From: Zygaena filipendulae
Taxonomy: Eukaryota; Arthropoda; Insecta; Lepidoptera; Zygaenidae
Assembly: GCA_907165275.2 (NCBI GenBank)
Contig: OU015677.1
Coordinates: 3,906,001-3,970,000, forward strand
Length of the DNA stretch: 64,000 nucleotides
Direction of reading: 5' to 3'
The notes beneath the pieces were generated by a model. That model saw only the letters and a program-made list of their open reading frames with translations, had not been told where the DNA came from and searched no databases. The position numbers and the translations under genes were made by a program. Positions 44,875 to 57,545 of the stretch are shown one piece after another; position 1 is the stretch's first letter, and each line of letters starts with the position of its first letter.

Positions 44875-46449
44875 ATTCGACTAACGTAATTCATGAACGC
44901 CCCTTTAGGTTACAACAATATGGCCCTTTTTGTTTAGAAGTGACATATTTTTGCTCATTAACTATACTTTTTGTTATATTAAGTATTTTGTATAATCATT
45001 CTCATGTAATTAAGCGATTATATATTAATCTAATGAGGAGAAGAAAGATTCTTCAACCACATATTTGTAGTTACACTTATTAGACAGGTCTGAATGTTCA
45101 AAGCTCTGTGATCCCCTTTGATCGTGCTGGGGCCGGGGTGAGTACACACTTTTGTAGTTAAATTAGACCACACGGATGCATTAATGCGATATGCGATGCG
45201 GTGTGCGCCCGCCTTTATGTCTCGCATCGCATCCCTTTGGCTGTGGAGTTGGCAGGAAACATGCGTATCTAGCCTTTACCACATGTTTATTTTAAAAAAG
45301 ACTTGTGACTAGCAATTCGTTACATACCTAGACCTAGGTACACAAGATTATATTATTACGCGTAGAGCCGCATTCAGCGCATTTATAGAGTCATAGAATT
45401 TGAAGTGTAGTGAAAACAGTTTACTACAAGTCGGTAGGTACGTCTCGGTGCGAACGTGTCTCACGCAAACCTTATGTTCTTTTGAAGAACTGCTTGCAGT
45501 ATTATCAAAACCGGTATTTAAAAAGTAATGAATAAAAAAATATTGAAAATTAAGTATATTACGTCATTAATCATTAATATCTGGGTGACCGGCTTCGCTC
45601 GGAGCGCCATCTGTTGTTAAGTAGTAAACCTACCAAACACTCAATTTTCATTGCCTGAAAACACGGGTAAAACGACGTTTTCTAAAAATGAAACCTAGCT
45701 TGCTAGATCGATTAATCGCCCTCGAAACCTCCTGCATACTAAATTTAAAGAAAATCATTAGAGCCGTTTCCGAATTTTTTTTTTCTTACCTATACGTAGT
45801 CTTGAAAAGTCTACACTACGTTAGAATTGCCTGAAACGCGTAAGCTTTTATTTACATTGCAATACACCGACTAACCAATAAAAGAAAGGAATGATAAAAT
45901 AAAAGATAAAGAAACGAGCAAAATGATTCTATGCAAGCTTGGCGAGGCAAAGGCAACTACAACGTTCTGCCTCCCCACCACTCGTCATAAACCATGTAAA
46001 AATAATAAGGAAAAAAAAAAGGTGCTTCAAAGTGAAGAGCTCTTGCAATATAAAGTCATTGAAAGCAAACTGGAAGAAAAAATCTCCCGTGTGCCGCGTA
46101 GGATTGCGTAGAAAGCATTTCCCGCCAACTCTGTAATTGCTATTTTATAAATAGAATAAGAAATTTTTGCTACATACGTTTTCCTCTTGCTCGCCAGTTA
46201 CAAAACATTCAAGTTCTTTTTTTCCTTTTTCTTTTTAATTTCACGATTTACCACATTTTTATCAGCCTAAATTCAATTCAGCTAGCAATTCTTTATCATG
46301 TGAATAGTATTTGAATTTTTAGAACGAAGTTCTTTAACGTACGGTACGGATAGGAGTAAAAATTCAGAAGCTACACGGTCGCTAAAATACCCACCAACGA
46401 CACTTAACTCTTAAGATGATAATCATAATAATGACAATCTATTCAAACA
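44875..46449. other. Intergenic; one repeat of another family
   Basis: 45590-45790 starts GTGACCGGCTTCGCTCGG and contains CGATTAATCGCCCTCGAAAC, reminiscent of a second Helitron or SINE family with one copy here. No gene seen elsewhere. Confidence 0.4.
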
Positions 46450-47043
46450 CTAGCTGTGCTCCGCGGTTTCACCCGCGATAATTTTGGAGTTCCGCGGGAA
46501 TTCCATGATAAAAAGTACCCTACGTCCTTCTCTGTACCCCTGACAACGTGCGTGCCAAATTTCATCCAAATCCGTTCAGCCGTTTTTGCGTGATTGAATA
46601 ACAAACATTCACACTTTCACATTTATAATATTATAGTAGGATATACCTACGACAAGAATTTCCTGAAAGAACCTGGAATTCAAGCGGGTGAAGCCGCCGA
46701 AAACAGCCATTACCAATAACCTGATTTATTAAAAACTAATTACATTCCATACTAGCTGCGCCCCGCGGTTTCACCCGCGGTAATTTTGAAGTTCCCGGTA
46801 ATTTTGAACTTCCCGTTGGAATCCCGGGATAAAAAGTACCCTATGTCCTTCTCTGTACCCCTGACAACGTGCATGCCAAATTACATCCAAATCCGTTCAG
46901 CCTTTTTTGCGTGATTGAGTAACAAACATCCAAACATCTAAACATCTAAACATCCAAACATCCAAACATCTAAACATCTAAACATCTAAACATCTAAACA
47001 TCCAAACATCCACACTTTCACATTTATAATATTAGTAGGATTC
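46450..47043 (-). mobile_element. Two minus-oriented Helitron-like elements
   Basis: 46450-46643 is a standard copy. 46752-47043 has an expanded run of about ten AAACATCY units near its 5' end and a small internal duplication of TAATTTTGAA. Confidence 0.75.
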
Positions 47044-47719
47044 ACAATAAGGTTAACAAACAAACTAGTTTAAACGTTAAAGATTAAATGCCAATTAAGT
47101 GCAGTGGTTATACGCATTCGAAAGTAGTATTTGTTTAAACAATGTACTATTATAATTCAGACCCCCTATATTCATTCCATGTAATGTTTCCCAATGGTCA
47201 AGCTTTACAAAGAATAAAACATAACCCAGTGTTTGCTTAGCGACAACTTTAACTTTGTCACTCAGGGTCGTAGAGTTAAGCAAATTGAAACATTGATGCC
47301 TACGTAATACAGTCGCCAGTCAGTTTTGTAGAAAGAAAAATAGATTTTGTTCAGGGAAAATAGGTCTAAGCGCTGGCCACCCCATGCAATTGAGCATAGA
47401 CAATGAATTTACTCTTCTACCCTGACCTGGCCAGCGACGCATGAATAGTGATTCTATGATTATGTTCTTCGGTTTGAATATTTAGGACCGTTGCATTCAA
47501 AGAGCCAGTTTCTAAAACGTAGTGGTTATATAGGATACCTACCTACTTATTCTTTGCAGTTTTTTGAGTGTAGTTTTCAGGTGTTGGGCAGAAATTTATA
47601 GCTACTCGCTAAAGTATTGAATTAACTGTCAACTGAAACACCTAGAACGGATAATTTGTTTCAATACTCTAACTTCAGTACTATTCTAATCTTATTCATG
47701 AAAGATAGGTACGTAATAA
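47044..47719. other. Intergenic, no gene seen
   Basis: No repeats of the main families and no convincing exon. Confidence 0.4.
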
Positions 47720-48195
47720 AATTATAAATGTGGCAGAACTTCACGCCTTAACTGCTCAACCGATCACTATGAGATTTTGCATACGCTTCGTCAGGACTTA
47801 GGAGTATCGTATTGAAAAGGACGTAGGGTAGACGGTACTTTTCATCAGGGATGTAACACGAGTAAAACCGTGCGAACCAGCTATAGTACTATTATATTTA
47901 TAATAGATATGAGACAGAAAGAGATGTATGAGTAATAAAGAAAGAGAAAAAAAACTCTACCTAACATTTCAGAGAGAATAATAATTATTTATAGCAACTA
48001 GCTGTTCCTCACGGTTTCCCGCATTAATTTCGGAGTTCCCGTGGGAATTCCGGGACAAAAAGTACCCTATATGCTTCTCTGTACCTCTGACAATGTGTAT
48101 TCAAAATTTCATGACGATCGGTTTAGCCATTAAGACGTGAAGGCGTAACAGACAGATAGACAGAGTTACTTTCGCATTCATAGATGATGAGGGAC
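47720..48195. repeat. Two Helitron-like copies, opposite orientations
   Basis: Plus-oriented degraded copy at 47720-47885; minus-oriented copy at 47998-48192 beginning CTAGCTGTTCCTCACGG. Confidence 0.65.
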
Positions 48196-49299
48196 TATGA
48201 TGTGCTTGACATCAATGACATTCTATGTATTAAACATATCATTGGCTTGACGGAGGTTGACGAGTGAAAGCCGTACCGAAAACACGCGTGTCACGTTTGT
48301 CTTCGTTATTTCAGTTACTTTTCAGCATCTATTTTGGACCCTGAGCAGGAAACTGGCTATCAAGAGAGCCATGTTTTAACTTAGGGAAAAATCTAACAAT
48401 GTCATTGGCGTTTCGCCATAATTGAAGAAGTAGATGAAGAGATTTTTATTATTATGAAACATAATTATAGACGCCATTATTAAAGAAGAAGAAGAAGATT
48501 GGCTTGACATATTAATTTTTTTTGACAAGTCTCCTCTAGGGCAAAGACTTAGCTAACATTCAGCCAGCGTTTCATTTTTTTTTTTATTGGAATCTTTGAG
48601 CGGCCGGCCGGACCACAAACAATCGTGCTCTGGGGGTAAACAAATTAATTATTAAAACAGCCATTCACTTGACTAGCGTCGATGCTTGGGCGAGGGCTCT
48701 TTATGTAATACGCTTTGTATTTTTAACTGGACGCAGCTGCTTTACTTTGTTTATTAAAATATAATTAAATTTCAGTAGAAAAATATTAATCTTTATTCCA
48801 ATGAATACTTATATTAAAATGGTATGGTATAAACGAGTTGGGATAGTTCGACTTTTGTCAATTGCAGTAACACTGAGAATTCAAGAGATAAGTGGAAATG
48901 CAAGCTGGAACTTTGAGTAGGTCTCAGAAGAATAACTAAAGCAGTAGGTAATTGGTTTTAACAGATCTATAGCTGTCACCTTCTCTCAAACCTCCCCGAA
49001 TAGTGTGAGAGAGATAGGTTCAGTTTGGATTTTAACTCAGAAGAATAACTTTTACTCAGAAGAATATGCTTTAGTTATTCTTCTGAGGATTTTAATCACG
49101 TTAGTCGAAACATGTCGAAATTACATTTTAGACATAGACATAGACATAACTTTATTTGGCATCAAAAAATTTCTTAAAAGTAATACATGCATTTTCGTTT
49201 TCTCCTCCAAAACTGGACCAATTTATTGATTTATTTTAATAAATAATATATTGTCTGCCAGCGGCGATAGTTGGATGTTCATAAATCATAATATCCGAG
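48196..49299. other. Intergenic, no gene seen
   Basis: A 20-base inverted pair (CTCAGAAGAATAACTAAAGC at 48923, complement at 49068) is the only structure noted. A LINE-tail-like 'agacatagacataac' lies near 49133. Confidence 0.4.
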
Positions 49300-49712
49300 T
49301 AGTCGATCCCCATGGTTTCACTCGCGTTTATTTCGGAGTTCCCGCGGGAATTCCGGGATAAAGTACTCTATGTGAATGTCACTCAGGAACACTACAGCTG
49401 CGAAAGATTTTTGAAAAAGGTTCAGTATTAGAATTTTACTATGGAAATGCCTGTAATTTCCATAGTACCTAATATTCTAAACAGTGTTATTAAAGACGGG
49501 CTCTAAAATATGCACATACGTCATAGTTTAGAAAGGAAAATTTCACCGTGTAGGTTTTGAGTTTATCCATTACTAGCTGTCCCGCGTGGTTTCACCCGCG
49601 ATAATATCAGAGTTCCCCGTTCCCGCGGGAATTCCGGATGACGATCAGATATCTGCCAGTGAAAGTTCCGTTAAAATCGGTCCAGCCGTTTCCGAGATTA
49701 CCCGGATTAAAG
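49300..49712 (-). repeat. Two degraded Helitron-like copies
   Basis: 49305-49440 and 49572-49712. The second begins ACTAGCTGTCCCGCGTGG. Confidence 0.6.
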
Positions 49713-49714
49713 AG

Positions 49715-49922
49715 GAAAATACGTTTATTTATTCGTTTGTGTAACTACTGACCCAAAATATATTGAAAAGTCTTTCACTGATAGAAAGACTGCGGAGTAT
49801 TTAAAAGAGGATAATATAACTATAAACACAAAAATTCATCACGGAAATGTCCAGCCTGGGATCGAACCCGCGACACCTAGCGTGGCAGTCGGGTTCGTTA
49901 ACCACTAGACTTAACAGTGCTG
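49715..49922 (-). repeat. tRNA-derived SINE-like element
   Basis: On the minus strand, CTAGTGGTTAACGAACCC resembles a pol III A box and GCGGGTTCGATCCCAGG contains a B box (GGTTCGATCC). An unrelated AT-rich body follows. It does not fold as an intact tRNA gene from what I can see. Confidence 0.5.
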
Positions 49923-49968
49923 TTACATTCTACCTGTTGATTATGGGAGACTTTGGAAAAAGGACTAA

Positions 49969-50208
49969 CCGCCGCACTCCGAGTCGACTTTAATGATTTC
50001 TTAGTTAAGTATAGATTTTTAAAACAAAACTGCCGCAATCAGACAAGTTTAATAAATTTATATTAATTGACATTTAACTAATTAAGTTAAATCTCGTTAA
50101 ATGCCAATTAACATTAATTTATTAACTTGTCTGATTGCGGCAGTTTTGTTTTAAAAATCTAAGTATACTTAACTAAGTAATCATTAAAGTCGACTCTGAA
50201 TGCGGCGG
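49969..50208. mobile_element. Palindromic MITE family C copy
   Basis: CCGCCGCACTCCGAGTCGAC to GTCGACTCTGAATGCGGCGG. The arms meet near 50090. The TTA/TAA duplication is not clear on the right side. Confidence 0.85.
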
Positions 50209-50929
50209 AAGTCCATATAAAATTTAAATACCACAGTAAATGTAATGAACTTACTTATTGTATTAAAAATAATTGTATCTAAAGACAATGGTTTCTAAGC
50301 AATCCTACGTCGACGTCTATAAAAATATTTTTTAGATTTCATTCTATTGAAGCTCACATCAAAAATAGAATTTCAATAGCACTCAACAGAAAAAAAAAAT
50401 GTTCAAAAAAAATATAATTGTACCAGCACTTTCCATCGGGTCTAGAATTAGAACAATTGGTGTGAAGCAATAAAGGCATAGACAATGGTATTAGTCTATG
50501 GTTCGACGCCTCTACCATAGAGAATGGAGCCCCTATGGGTGTTAAAGTTTATGTACGTACCTATCGTATGTACTAGCACGCTTCCTATGTATTGATGGAG
50601 GTCAACAAACCCTCCGTCGAGGGTTGTGACGGTTAGAACTTCATGTAGAAGATCGAGTTACAATTTCGCATTACACGTAGATGGATTACTTGAAAGTAGA
50701 GTAGGGTGAAATGGACATGGGGGTGAAATTAAAATCATTGGCATCCTTTCAACTACAGTAGTTAGGTATACAATGTAATAGTAATAGAACCTTAAATTCC
50801 GATCTCCCACAAAAAAATCTATCTACACTTTTACTGGAGTAAAATTCGTGATTCTATACATTTAATATTATTTACCAAAAATTGAGCGGGGGCGATAAAA
50901 GAAGAGTTTATAAAATTCTTTTCTGTCTG
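50209..50929. other. Intergenic, no gene seen
   Basis: No repeats or exons recognised. Confidence 0.4.
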
Positions 50930-52205
50930 TTTCGTGATGTGAGTTTGTGACGTTGTAGGGGGTACTCTCTGGATTTAACGGATTTTGAAAATTCCTGAGT
51001 GACATAAGGTATTTTTTATCCCAAAATTCCCACGGAAACTCCGAAATTACCGCGGATGAAACCGCGGGGGACAGCTAGTATTTCAGTTGGTATTAAGTTG
51101 ATTTTCACACAAAAATCTGTAGTTTCCATTTGATTTTATAACATAATTTCAAAGATGTGGGATCCCGCGTGATCCCGCGCGGGCTTGAGTAATCCCGCAT
51201 ATCAATCCCGCGGGATTGAATGGGCTGCGCGATTGCAATCCCTAGTGCCAGTCGAATTTAATTATTTTCTTTTTTTAAATAGATATATGTATGTATGACA
51301 CGGGAGTTCAACCCGTAACACATAGCATTTCGCTAACCACTGCACCAACGCTGTTCAATCCTTACTCTTGTAAATCAACGTCAAAGTGAGTTGGTTTGTT
51401 ACGCTTTCACGCCTTAACGGCTCAACCGATCGTCATGAAATTTTGCATACACATTTTCATGGATACAGAGAAGGCCATAGGTTAGTTAATATCTCAGAAT
51501 TACCCCGGGAACTCCGAAATTAACGCTAGTGAAACTGCATTACATTTTGCATACTACACGTTTTCAGGGATACAGAGAAGGATACAGGGTACTTTTTACC
51601 CCGGAATTCCCGCGGGAACTCCGAGATTAACGATAGTGAAACCGCGGGTAACAGCTTGTATGAAAATAAAAAACCCCACCCATCCTTACAGCCCTCATCT
51701 TTCTAAGTATTTAGGGTGTTAAGATGGAAGGCCCTTGACTTGACCTTTATGAGTAGGTGCTTCTGGAATACTAGCTTTCGCCCGCCACTTCACTCGGGTG
51801 AAATTCGACATTCTCTCGGAAACTTCAAAAAAATATAAAGCAACAAATGAGATTTATCCTTACTATTTATTTTATTATCAGTTTGTTTGTTTTTTTTTTG
51901 TTTGTTTGTTTGTTGAAAGTGTTTTCACGCCTCAACGGCTCAACCGATCATGACGTTTTGCACATAGGTACGTTGTCAGGTGTACAGAAGAGGACATAGG
52001 GTACTTTTTGTCCCGGAATTCCCGCGAGAACTCTGAAATTACCGCGGGTGAAACCGCGAGGAACAGCTAGTCTGTTTATAAAATCCTTACTATTAGGTAT
52101 AAATGCGAAAGTGAGTTTGTTTGCTATGATCATGTGCATACACGTTGTCACGTTAGAACTGTGAAATTTTAGAGTGTGAAACCGCGGGTAACAACTAGTA
52201 CCTAT
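50930..52205 (+). repeat. Run of plus-oriented Helitron-like pieces and a tRNA-like head
   Basis: Helitron pieces at about 50930-51080, 51375-51540, 51540-51658, 51905-52071 and 52085-52200; most end in GGGGACAGCTAG or GGTAACAGCTTG type sequence. 51293-51360 (minus) has AGTGGTTAGCGAAATGC and a B-box-like GGGTTGAACTCCC, as in tRNA-derived SINEs. Confidence 0.6.
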
Positions 52206-52249
52206 AGTATAGACTGAACCTGACATAGCTGAATGTTATATTTTTATTT

Positions 52250-52484
52250 GGACGCAGATAAGCAATAACATGTTAACCCACAAAACAAAGTTATTGATTC
52301 AGAACGATTTATTGAGAGTTAGAGAACGTTTTTTAATTATGTGTTTACCTTATTACATTGTTTGAATATGTAACTAAATATTGAACATAAAAATTTTTAA
52401 ACAAAGTGGCGCTATAATTTTAAAACTTCAATTTACTCAAAATTTCTCCAGTGTGGGTTAACACACTATTGCTTATCTATGTCC
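52250..52484 (-). mobile_element. MITE family A copy with ATTT duplication
   Basis: GGACGCAGATAAGC to GCTTATCTATGTCC, flanked on each side by ATTT. Confidence 0.85.
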
Positions 52485-52639
52485 ATTTATGGTCTCAAAG
52501 ATCGGAATTTAAGGCTCTATCTATTAAAAATGAATCCCTATTCCCCTTGGTCACGGCATCACACATGAACGGCTGGATCGATCTCGCTAATTCTTTTTTT
52601 GTTGTGTTTATCAGTGTAAGGAGAAGAAGAATAAATCAA

Positions 52640-52855
52640 GTTTGGAGTTCCTGCGGGAATTCCGAAACTCACGCGAGTTAACCTCCGAAACGGTTGGACC
52701 GATTTTGACGGGACTTTCGCTGCTAATTATCTGATATTATAAGAAGTAAATTGGGCCACTTTGTAGTTCTTGCGGGAATTCCGAGACTCATGCGAGTTAA
52801 TCTCCGAAACGGTTGGACCGATTTTGACGGGACTTTCACTGCTAATGGACCGACG
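52640..52855. repeat. Short direct repeat derived from Helitron sequence
   Basis: Two copies about 120 bases apart of a segment with TTCCTGCGGGAATTCCGA and 'cggttggaccgattttgacg'. Confidence 0.6.
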
Positions 52856-52880
52856 AGCACAGCTGTAGTCACCTATATTT

Positions 52881-53262
52881 GGACATAGATAAGCAATAGT
52901 GTGTTAACCCACACTGGAGAAATTTTGAGTTTTTTTTTTATGTCATAGGGGGCAAACGGGCAAGTGGTACACCTGATGGTAAGTGATTACCGCCGCCCAT
53001 AGACATCTGCAACACCAGAAGGCATGCAGGTGCGTTGCCGACCTGGTATGGGGATGGGAACTGGCTTTCAAGTGAGTAAATCGTGTTTTAAAATTATATG
53101 CGCCATTTTGTGTAAAAAAATTTTATACGCAATATTTAGTTACATATTTAAACAATGTAATAAGGTAAACTCATAGTAAAAAACGTTCTCTGCCTCTCAA
53201 TTAATCGTTCTGAATCAATAAATTCATTTTGTGGGTTAACATGTTATTGCTTATCTGTGTCT
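52881..53262 (+). mobile_element. MITE family A copy interrupted by a retroelement
   Basis: GGACATAGATAAGCAATAG to TTGCTTATCTGTGTCT, with ATTT on both sides of the whole. Sequence breaks after AATTTTGAGT and resumes GAGTAAATCGTG. Confidence 0.85.
52931..53072 (+). mobile_element. Poly-T-headed retroelement nested in MITE A, TGAGT duplication
   Basis: A complete small insertion: T run, GGGCAAACGGGCAAGTGG, and 'gcgttgccgacctgg' to CTGGCTTTCAAG. TGAGT occurs at 52926-52930 and 53073-53077. This defines the insertion unit of the family at about 142 bp. Confidence 0.8.
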
Positions 53263-53392
53263 ATTTATGACCTACAGTAAGTAGCGACGTGTCGTTTACT
53301 GTACGCTAATGAGTCGACGGCATGGTGCTGACTGATGACTGGCGAGGCACTCGTCCCTTCGCCTCTAGCTGTCGCACATTGCTCTTCTAATT

Positions 53393-53628
53393 GGACGCAG
53401 ATAAGCAATAACATGTTAACCCACAAACTTAAGTTATTGATTCAGAACGATTTATTGATAATAAGGGAACGTTTTTTTAATTATGTGTTTACCTTATTAC
53501 ATTGCTTAAATATGTAACTAAATATTTAACATAAAAAATGTTGACACAAAATGGCGCTATACTTTTAAAACACGATTTACTCAAAATTTTTCCAGTGTGG
53601 GTTAACACACTATTGCTTATCTATGTCC
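53393..53628 (-). mobile_element. MITE family A copy with AATT duplication
   Basis: GGACGCAGATAAGC to GCTTATCTATGTCC, with AATT at both flanks. Confidence 0.85.
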
Positions 53629-53992
53629 AATTATTATACTAGCTGCTAGCACAACTTAAGCACTGGGTTTAGATATTCCACGATGCATATTCGATTTAAA
53701 ATATTCAACCACAGAGTACAATGAATCATCATGTACACAACCCTCACTCACACTAACACAAGGTTCTTTTCAAATCTTAACTTTTAACGAATTTTAACTT
53801 TTTAATTTTTCAACTACGCTCATGCTGAACAACTGTAGTTACTGTAGTTACTGATAATATGCAGGAGGGGGCCTGGTGATCTGTATCACAGGAAATGTTC
53901 CTACGACAGACACCAGTCTCTCACAATAAAGGTCGTACCCTTAAGTTTGTACCTACTTAGTAATGACTGTGTTGTGTTGAGACTAATAAAGA

Positions 53993-54025
<33 letters not shown>

Positions 54026-54602
54026 TTACCTGTATTGGGGCGGGCGTGCAACACAATAAGACCAAAAGGTTAGGTTAGCCAAAAGGTTGACTGGTAGAGA
54101 ATGCCTTAAGCATTAAGTCCGCCTTTTGTACATAAATGTGCAATAAAGTTCCTTAAATAAATAAATAAATAAGACCAAATGCCGACGAAACAACAACAGT
54201 TAAACATATTCTCTTTGGGAGAGTTTGGGAATATGTTTCCAAGTAACTGAAGAACGTTTTATACATAGATCTAATACAGCAAAGTTTTCCCCGCTGCCCC
54301 ATGCTATAACTATATAGGATGTCTTTAGAATATGAATTTTTTTTTCTTGCATTTTACAATTTTAAAATTTACAAAGGGGCTTATGCTTGTATAATAATAT
54401 TATTTTTGACGTAATTCTTGTATATTACTATAGCTGTGCTCTCCAGTTTAACGCGCGTGAGTTTCGGAATTCCCGCAAGAACTCCAAAGTAGCTTTAAAC
54501 CTTCCCTGAACTTCCATAAATATGTCAAGATCAAAATTAGTCAAATCGGTCCATTCGGTCGATTCTCGAGTTTTAGCGAGACAAACGAGTTGCAATTCAT
54601 TT
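53629..54602. other. Intergenic with a TTA microsatellite and a small LINE insertion
   Basis: A TTA/ATT run lies at about 53993-54024. A truncated LINE tail is listed separately. 54430-54600 is a degraded Helitron-like piece (GTTTAACGCGCGTGAG). Confidence 0.5.
54067..54167 (+). mobile_element. Truncated LINE 3' tail with 12-base target duplication
   Basis: About 100 bases ending CAATAAAGTTCCTTAAATAA and an AAAT repeat. AATAAGACCAAA occurs at 54055-54066 and again at 54168-54179. A short 5'-truncated retroposition. Confidence 0.75.
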
Positions 54603-54917
54603 TTAACTGAATTAACTGAAAAGTAGAAAGTAGTTTGCTCAAAATCGACTAGCGAATCGATCGCACTATGTTTTAATATAGGTATTTATAATACAATTTT
54701 GGCGCGAACGCAGCTCGTAGCAGAAAAATCGAATCGGGCATTGACACGTAGGCGCGGGCGTAGCTATTGAAATTTCGTAGATAGGTCACCTACAAACTAA
54801 TGTTGAATAACTTTTAAAGTAATGATTTTTTCGACCTAAAATATATTTTAATCATATAATTTTTTTTTTTAATGGGTGTATGAAGTTTTCAGTTAATTCA
54901 TCAACTGAACACGTTGT
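54603..54917 (-). mobile_element. MITE family D copy, inverted
   Basis: Starts TTAACTGAATTAACTGAAAA and ends GAACACGTTGTA. The internal GCGAATCGATCGCACTATG and 'gttgaataacttttaaagta' match the 2626 copy in reverse. Confidence 0.8.
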
Positions 54918-56282
54918 ATATAAAGAAGAAGAATATAGATTTATAAATCTATAGCATCGTTTAAGTGTCATGAAATTGTAATAATTATGTCTGAATAAAT
55001 AATAATAATAACAGAAGCTACGATTTATGAAACTTCGAAAGTTCACGCGTGCCTACATATGTGCCTAACCTTATCCTATGTATGTGCACACACTCTTTTC
55101 CCATCTCACTGTCAACGGAATTATATTTCTTACCTCTATGTCATTGCCTATGGATGTGACGTGACCGTGTATTTCCGTTATCGTGACACGGTGGAGCTGC
55201 GCTTTGACAGACCCCAGGGTTGGAAGCCACGGCTCGCAGGGGTGGCAAAGTTGGCTGACGTTGCACGTTGATCAATCATTATCGGGAAATTTTTCACCTA
55301 ATTCCGATATTACAGAGCAGGCAACGGACGTGACGTGTTCATACACTAGGCTCACATCACGTGCGTCAAGTTAGTTTCAAGAAGAGTGTGTAATGCATGC
55401 TTTCAAACAAAAGGTGTCGCTATTTTAAAGATTCCTAAATAACAAAATAGATGGCACTAATTTCATACGTTAACTTTGCTAATTTTATTTTTATTAGGTT
55501 TACGAACGTAGGTACATACTTATGTAGGTACACACTGCACGCTTTCACAACATTCCAAATTCCCATCAGCCTTTTAAAACCAAATTGCAAACAGAGCACC
55601 CAAAATTCAAACACTCCCGTGTTATTCACCACAAAAATATCTACTAATTTGTATACTTACCTGTATTCCTACTATTTCTTGATGAGTAGCGACAAAGTGG
55701 TAACCCTAACGCTAGATCCCTCACAAACTAGGGTTGTACAACAATAGCTCAGTGGGGTTGTAATTAAAAAAATCGTGAAAACCCCTCGCTATAGGGTGTG
55801 AATTTTCACGCGTTACGCTCAATACATTGAAATATACCTATAGCTAGGTGTTCTCTTATCTATGTTTGCGTATATCTAAGTACTTTTGTATCTAGAAATC
55901 TAAACTAACCTGTAAAATAAATTGGAGTGTCCCCCCTTTATAAAGCGAGGGTGATATGTTTTTTAGTGTGTTTTTGTGTTTTTACTCGTAATATACCTAC
56001 GAGTACAGCCATAACCTTAAAGGCCGTGCCTTTTAACGTAGTGGTTTATACACTTTGCCTATTAATTAATTTTGGTTGTTTTTTTTTCATGTCTATCCGT
56101 GGACCGTAAGATAATGAAGTTCTGAATGCTCATAGTTTCTTTCGAATCCGACCAGAAAATACCTACCAGTAGAAGAACCAGACCAATATTTTTTATCTGA
56201 ATACGGACACAACCCACAAAGTGACCTAAAAATGTAATAATGATAATAAAAAAAAAAAATAAATAAATAAATAAATATGTAT
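54918..56282. other. Intergenic, no gene seen
   Basis: 55180-55265 is GC-richer and open on the plus strand (a segment with VELRFDRPQG), but no family is recognised. Confidence 0.4.
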
Positions 56283-57126
56283 TACTAGCTGTTCCCCGCG
56301 GTCTCGCGTTAATTTCGGATTTCCGGCGGGAATTCCGGATTGCAATATAGTCTATGTTACTCAGGGATAATGTACGTTAGCTTTCTAATGGTGAAAGAAT
56401 TTTTGAAATCGGTCCAGCTGATTTGAGTTAAATCGTAGCAAACAAACAAACAAAAAATCAATTAATCTTTCCTCTTTACAGGTATAATATTAGTATAGAT
56501 AGAAGTGACTGTTGGTAGTTTATTTTTGATCATGTTGTTTTTTCGTTAGTAAGACGACTTCGACGAATAAAGAATAAAATATGACTAAGTAGGTACAAAA
56601 ATGGAAAATGTTTAATCTAAAGTGGCAGACTCTTTCAATGATATTTTATTTATTTTATTTTATTTTGAAGGAAAACCTTACGGCTAATGTAACAAAATTA
56701 AATATGTATATAAAATGGCTGACAACAGCCATTCACGGAATTCACAATTAGAAAATATAAAATGTATAAAGAGTTGAGGACAAAAGTAATTTTTTTTTTT
56801 AAGATATAGATATCATTATAAGATAGGTAATAAAAAAATATTGATTTATGCCTCGCAGTTTCACGGGTTTCGGCACGCGGTTTCGAAATTCCCGCAGGAA
56901 CTCCAAAGTAGCCTACTTAATTTACTATGAGAATTATTATGACACCAGCTAATTAGCAGTAAAGTCCCGTCAAAATCGATCCAACTGTTTCGGAGATTAT
57001 TGTTCCAAACAAAGCAACCCCTTTTCACCCCCCTAGGGGTTGAATTTCGGAAATCCATTATTATCGAATACCTCCGTCATAGCTGTTTACAACCTCAGAA
57101 GAAATAAAAAGTTTCGTCTGAGTTTA
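56283..57126 (-). repeat. Helitron-like element and degraded pieces
   Basis: 56286-56500 is minus-oriented, starting CTAGCTGTTCCCCGCGG. 56855-57010 is a degraded relative with GAAATTCCCGCAGGAACTCC. Confidence 0.6.
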
Positions 57127-57212
57127 CAACGTGTTAATGAATTAACTGAAAACTAGAAAGTAGTTTGCTCAGAATCCACTAGCGAATCGATAGCACTATG
57201 TTTTAATATAAG
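57127..57212 (+). repeat. MITE family D, half copy
   Basis: CAACGTGTTAATGAATTAAC through GCGAATCGATAGCACTATG, then similarity ends. Confidence 0.7.
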
Positions 57213-57250
57213 TTATCAGATTCTTACTCGGAAGTTTGCAACACTTCAGA

Positions 57251-57545
57251 ATGTCTTCTTTGGAAGATCGTAGGAAATTTTTGGATTTAGTTTTTCTAAT
57301 GAAATTAGTTAACGGCACTTTTGACTGTCCTAAATTGTTATCAAAAATAGGTTATTTATGTGCCGCCTAGAGTTCCAAGAGCTTGCAATTTAAAATTGTT
57401 TAATTCACCGAAGTGTCGCACCAACCTCAGCTCTCACTGTTTTCTTTCTAAGATGTACAATATATATAAAGACCATCAAAATGACGTTGACTTGGCTACT
57501 ACATCTATTCCAAAATTAAGGAGGCTACTGCTTGCGAGCACGTAG
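57251..57545 (+). pseudogene. LINE ORF2 C-terminal remnant (Jockey/CR1-like)
   Basis: The first frame reads SLEDRRKFLDLVFLMKLVNG and DCPKLLSKI, a pattern common in the C-terminal part of Jockey/CR1-type reverse transcriptase proteins. It stops at TAG near 57368. The sense continues in the next frame from 57360 with VPRACNLKLF, SKMYNIYKDH and a Leu-rich end. The frame break marks it as dead. No RT catalytic motifs are present. Confidence 0.65.

Noticed and set aside
46935..47010. CRISPR-like array (repeats of AAACATCC)
   Set aside because: Eight-base units without spacers in a eukaryotic transposon: a simple tandem repeat.
49850..49920. tRNA gene on the minus strand
   Set aside because: A B box is present, but acceptor-stem pairing and anticodon arm could not be made convincing. 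A SINE head fits better.
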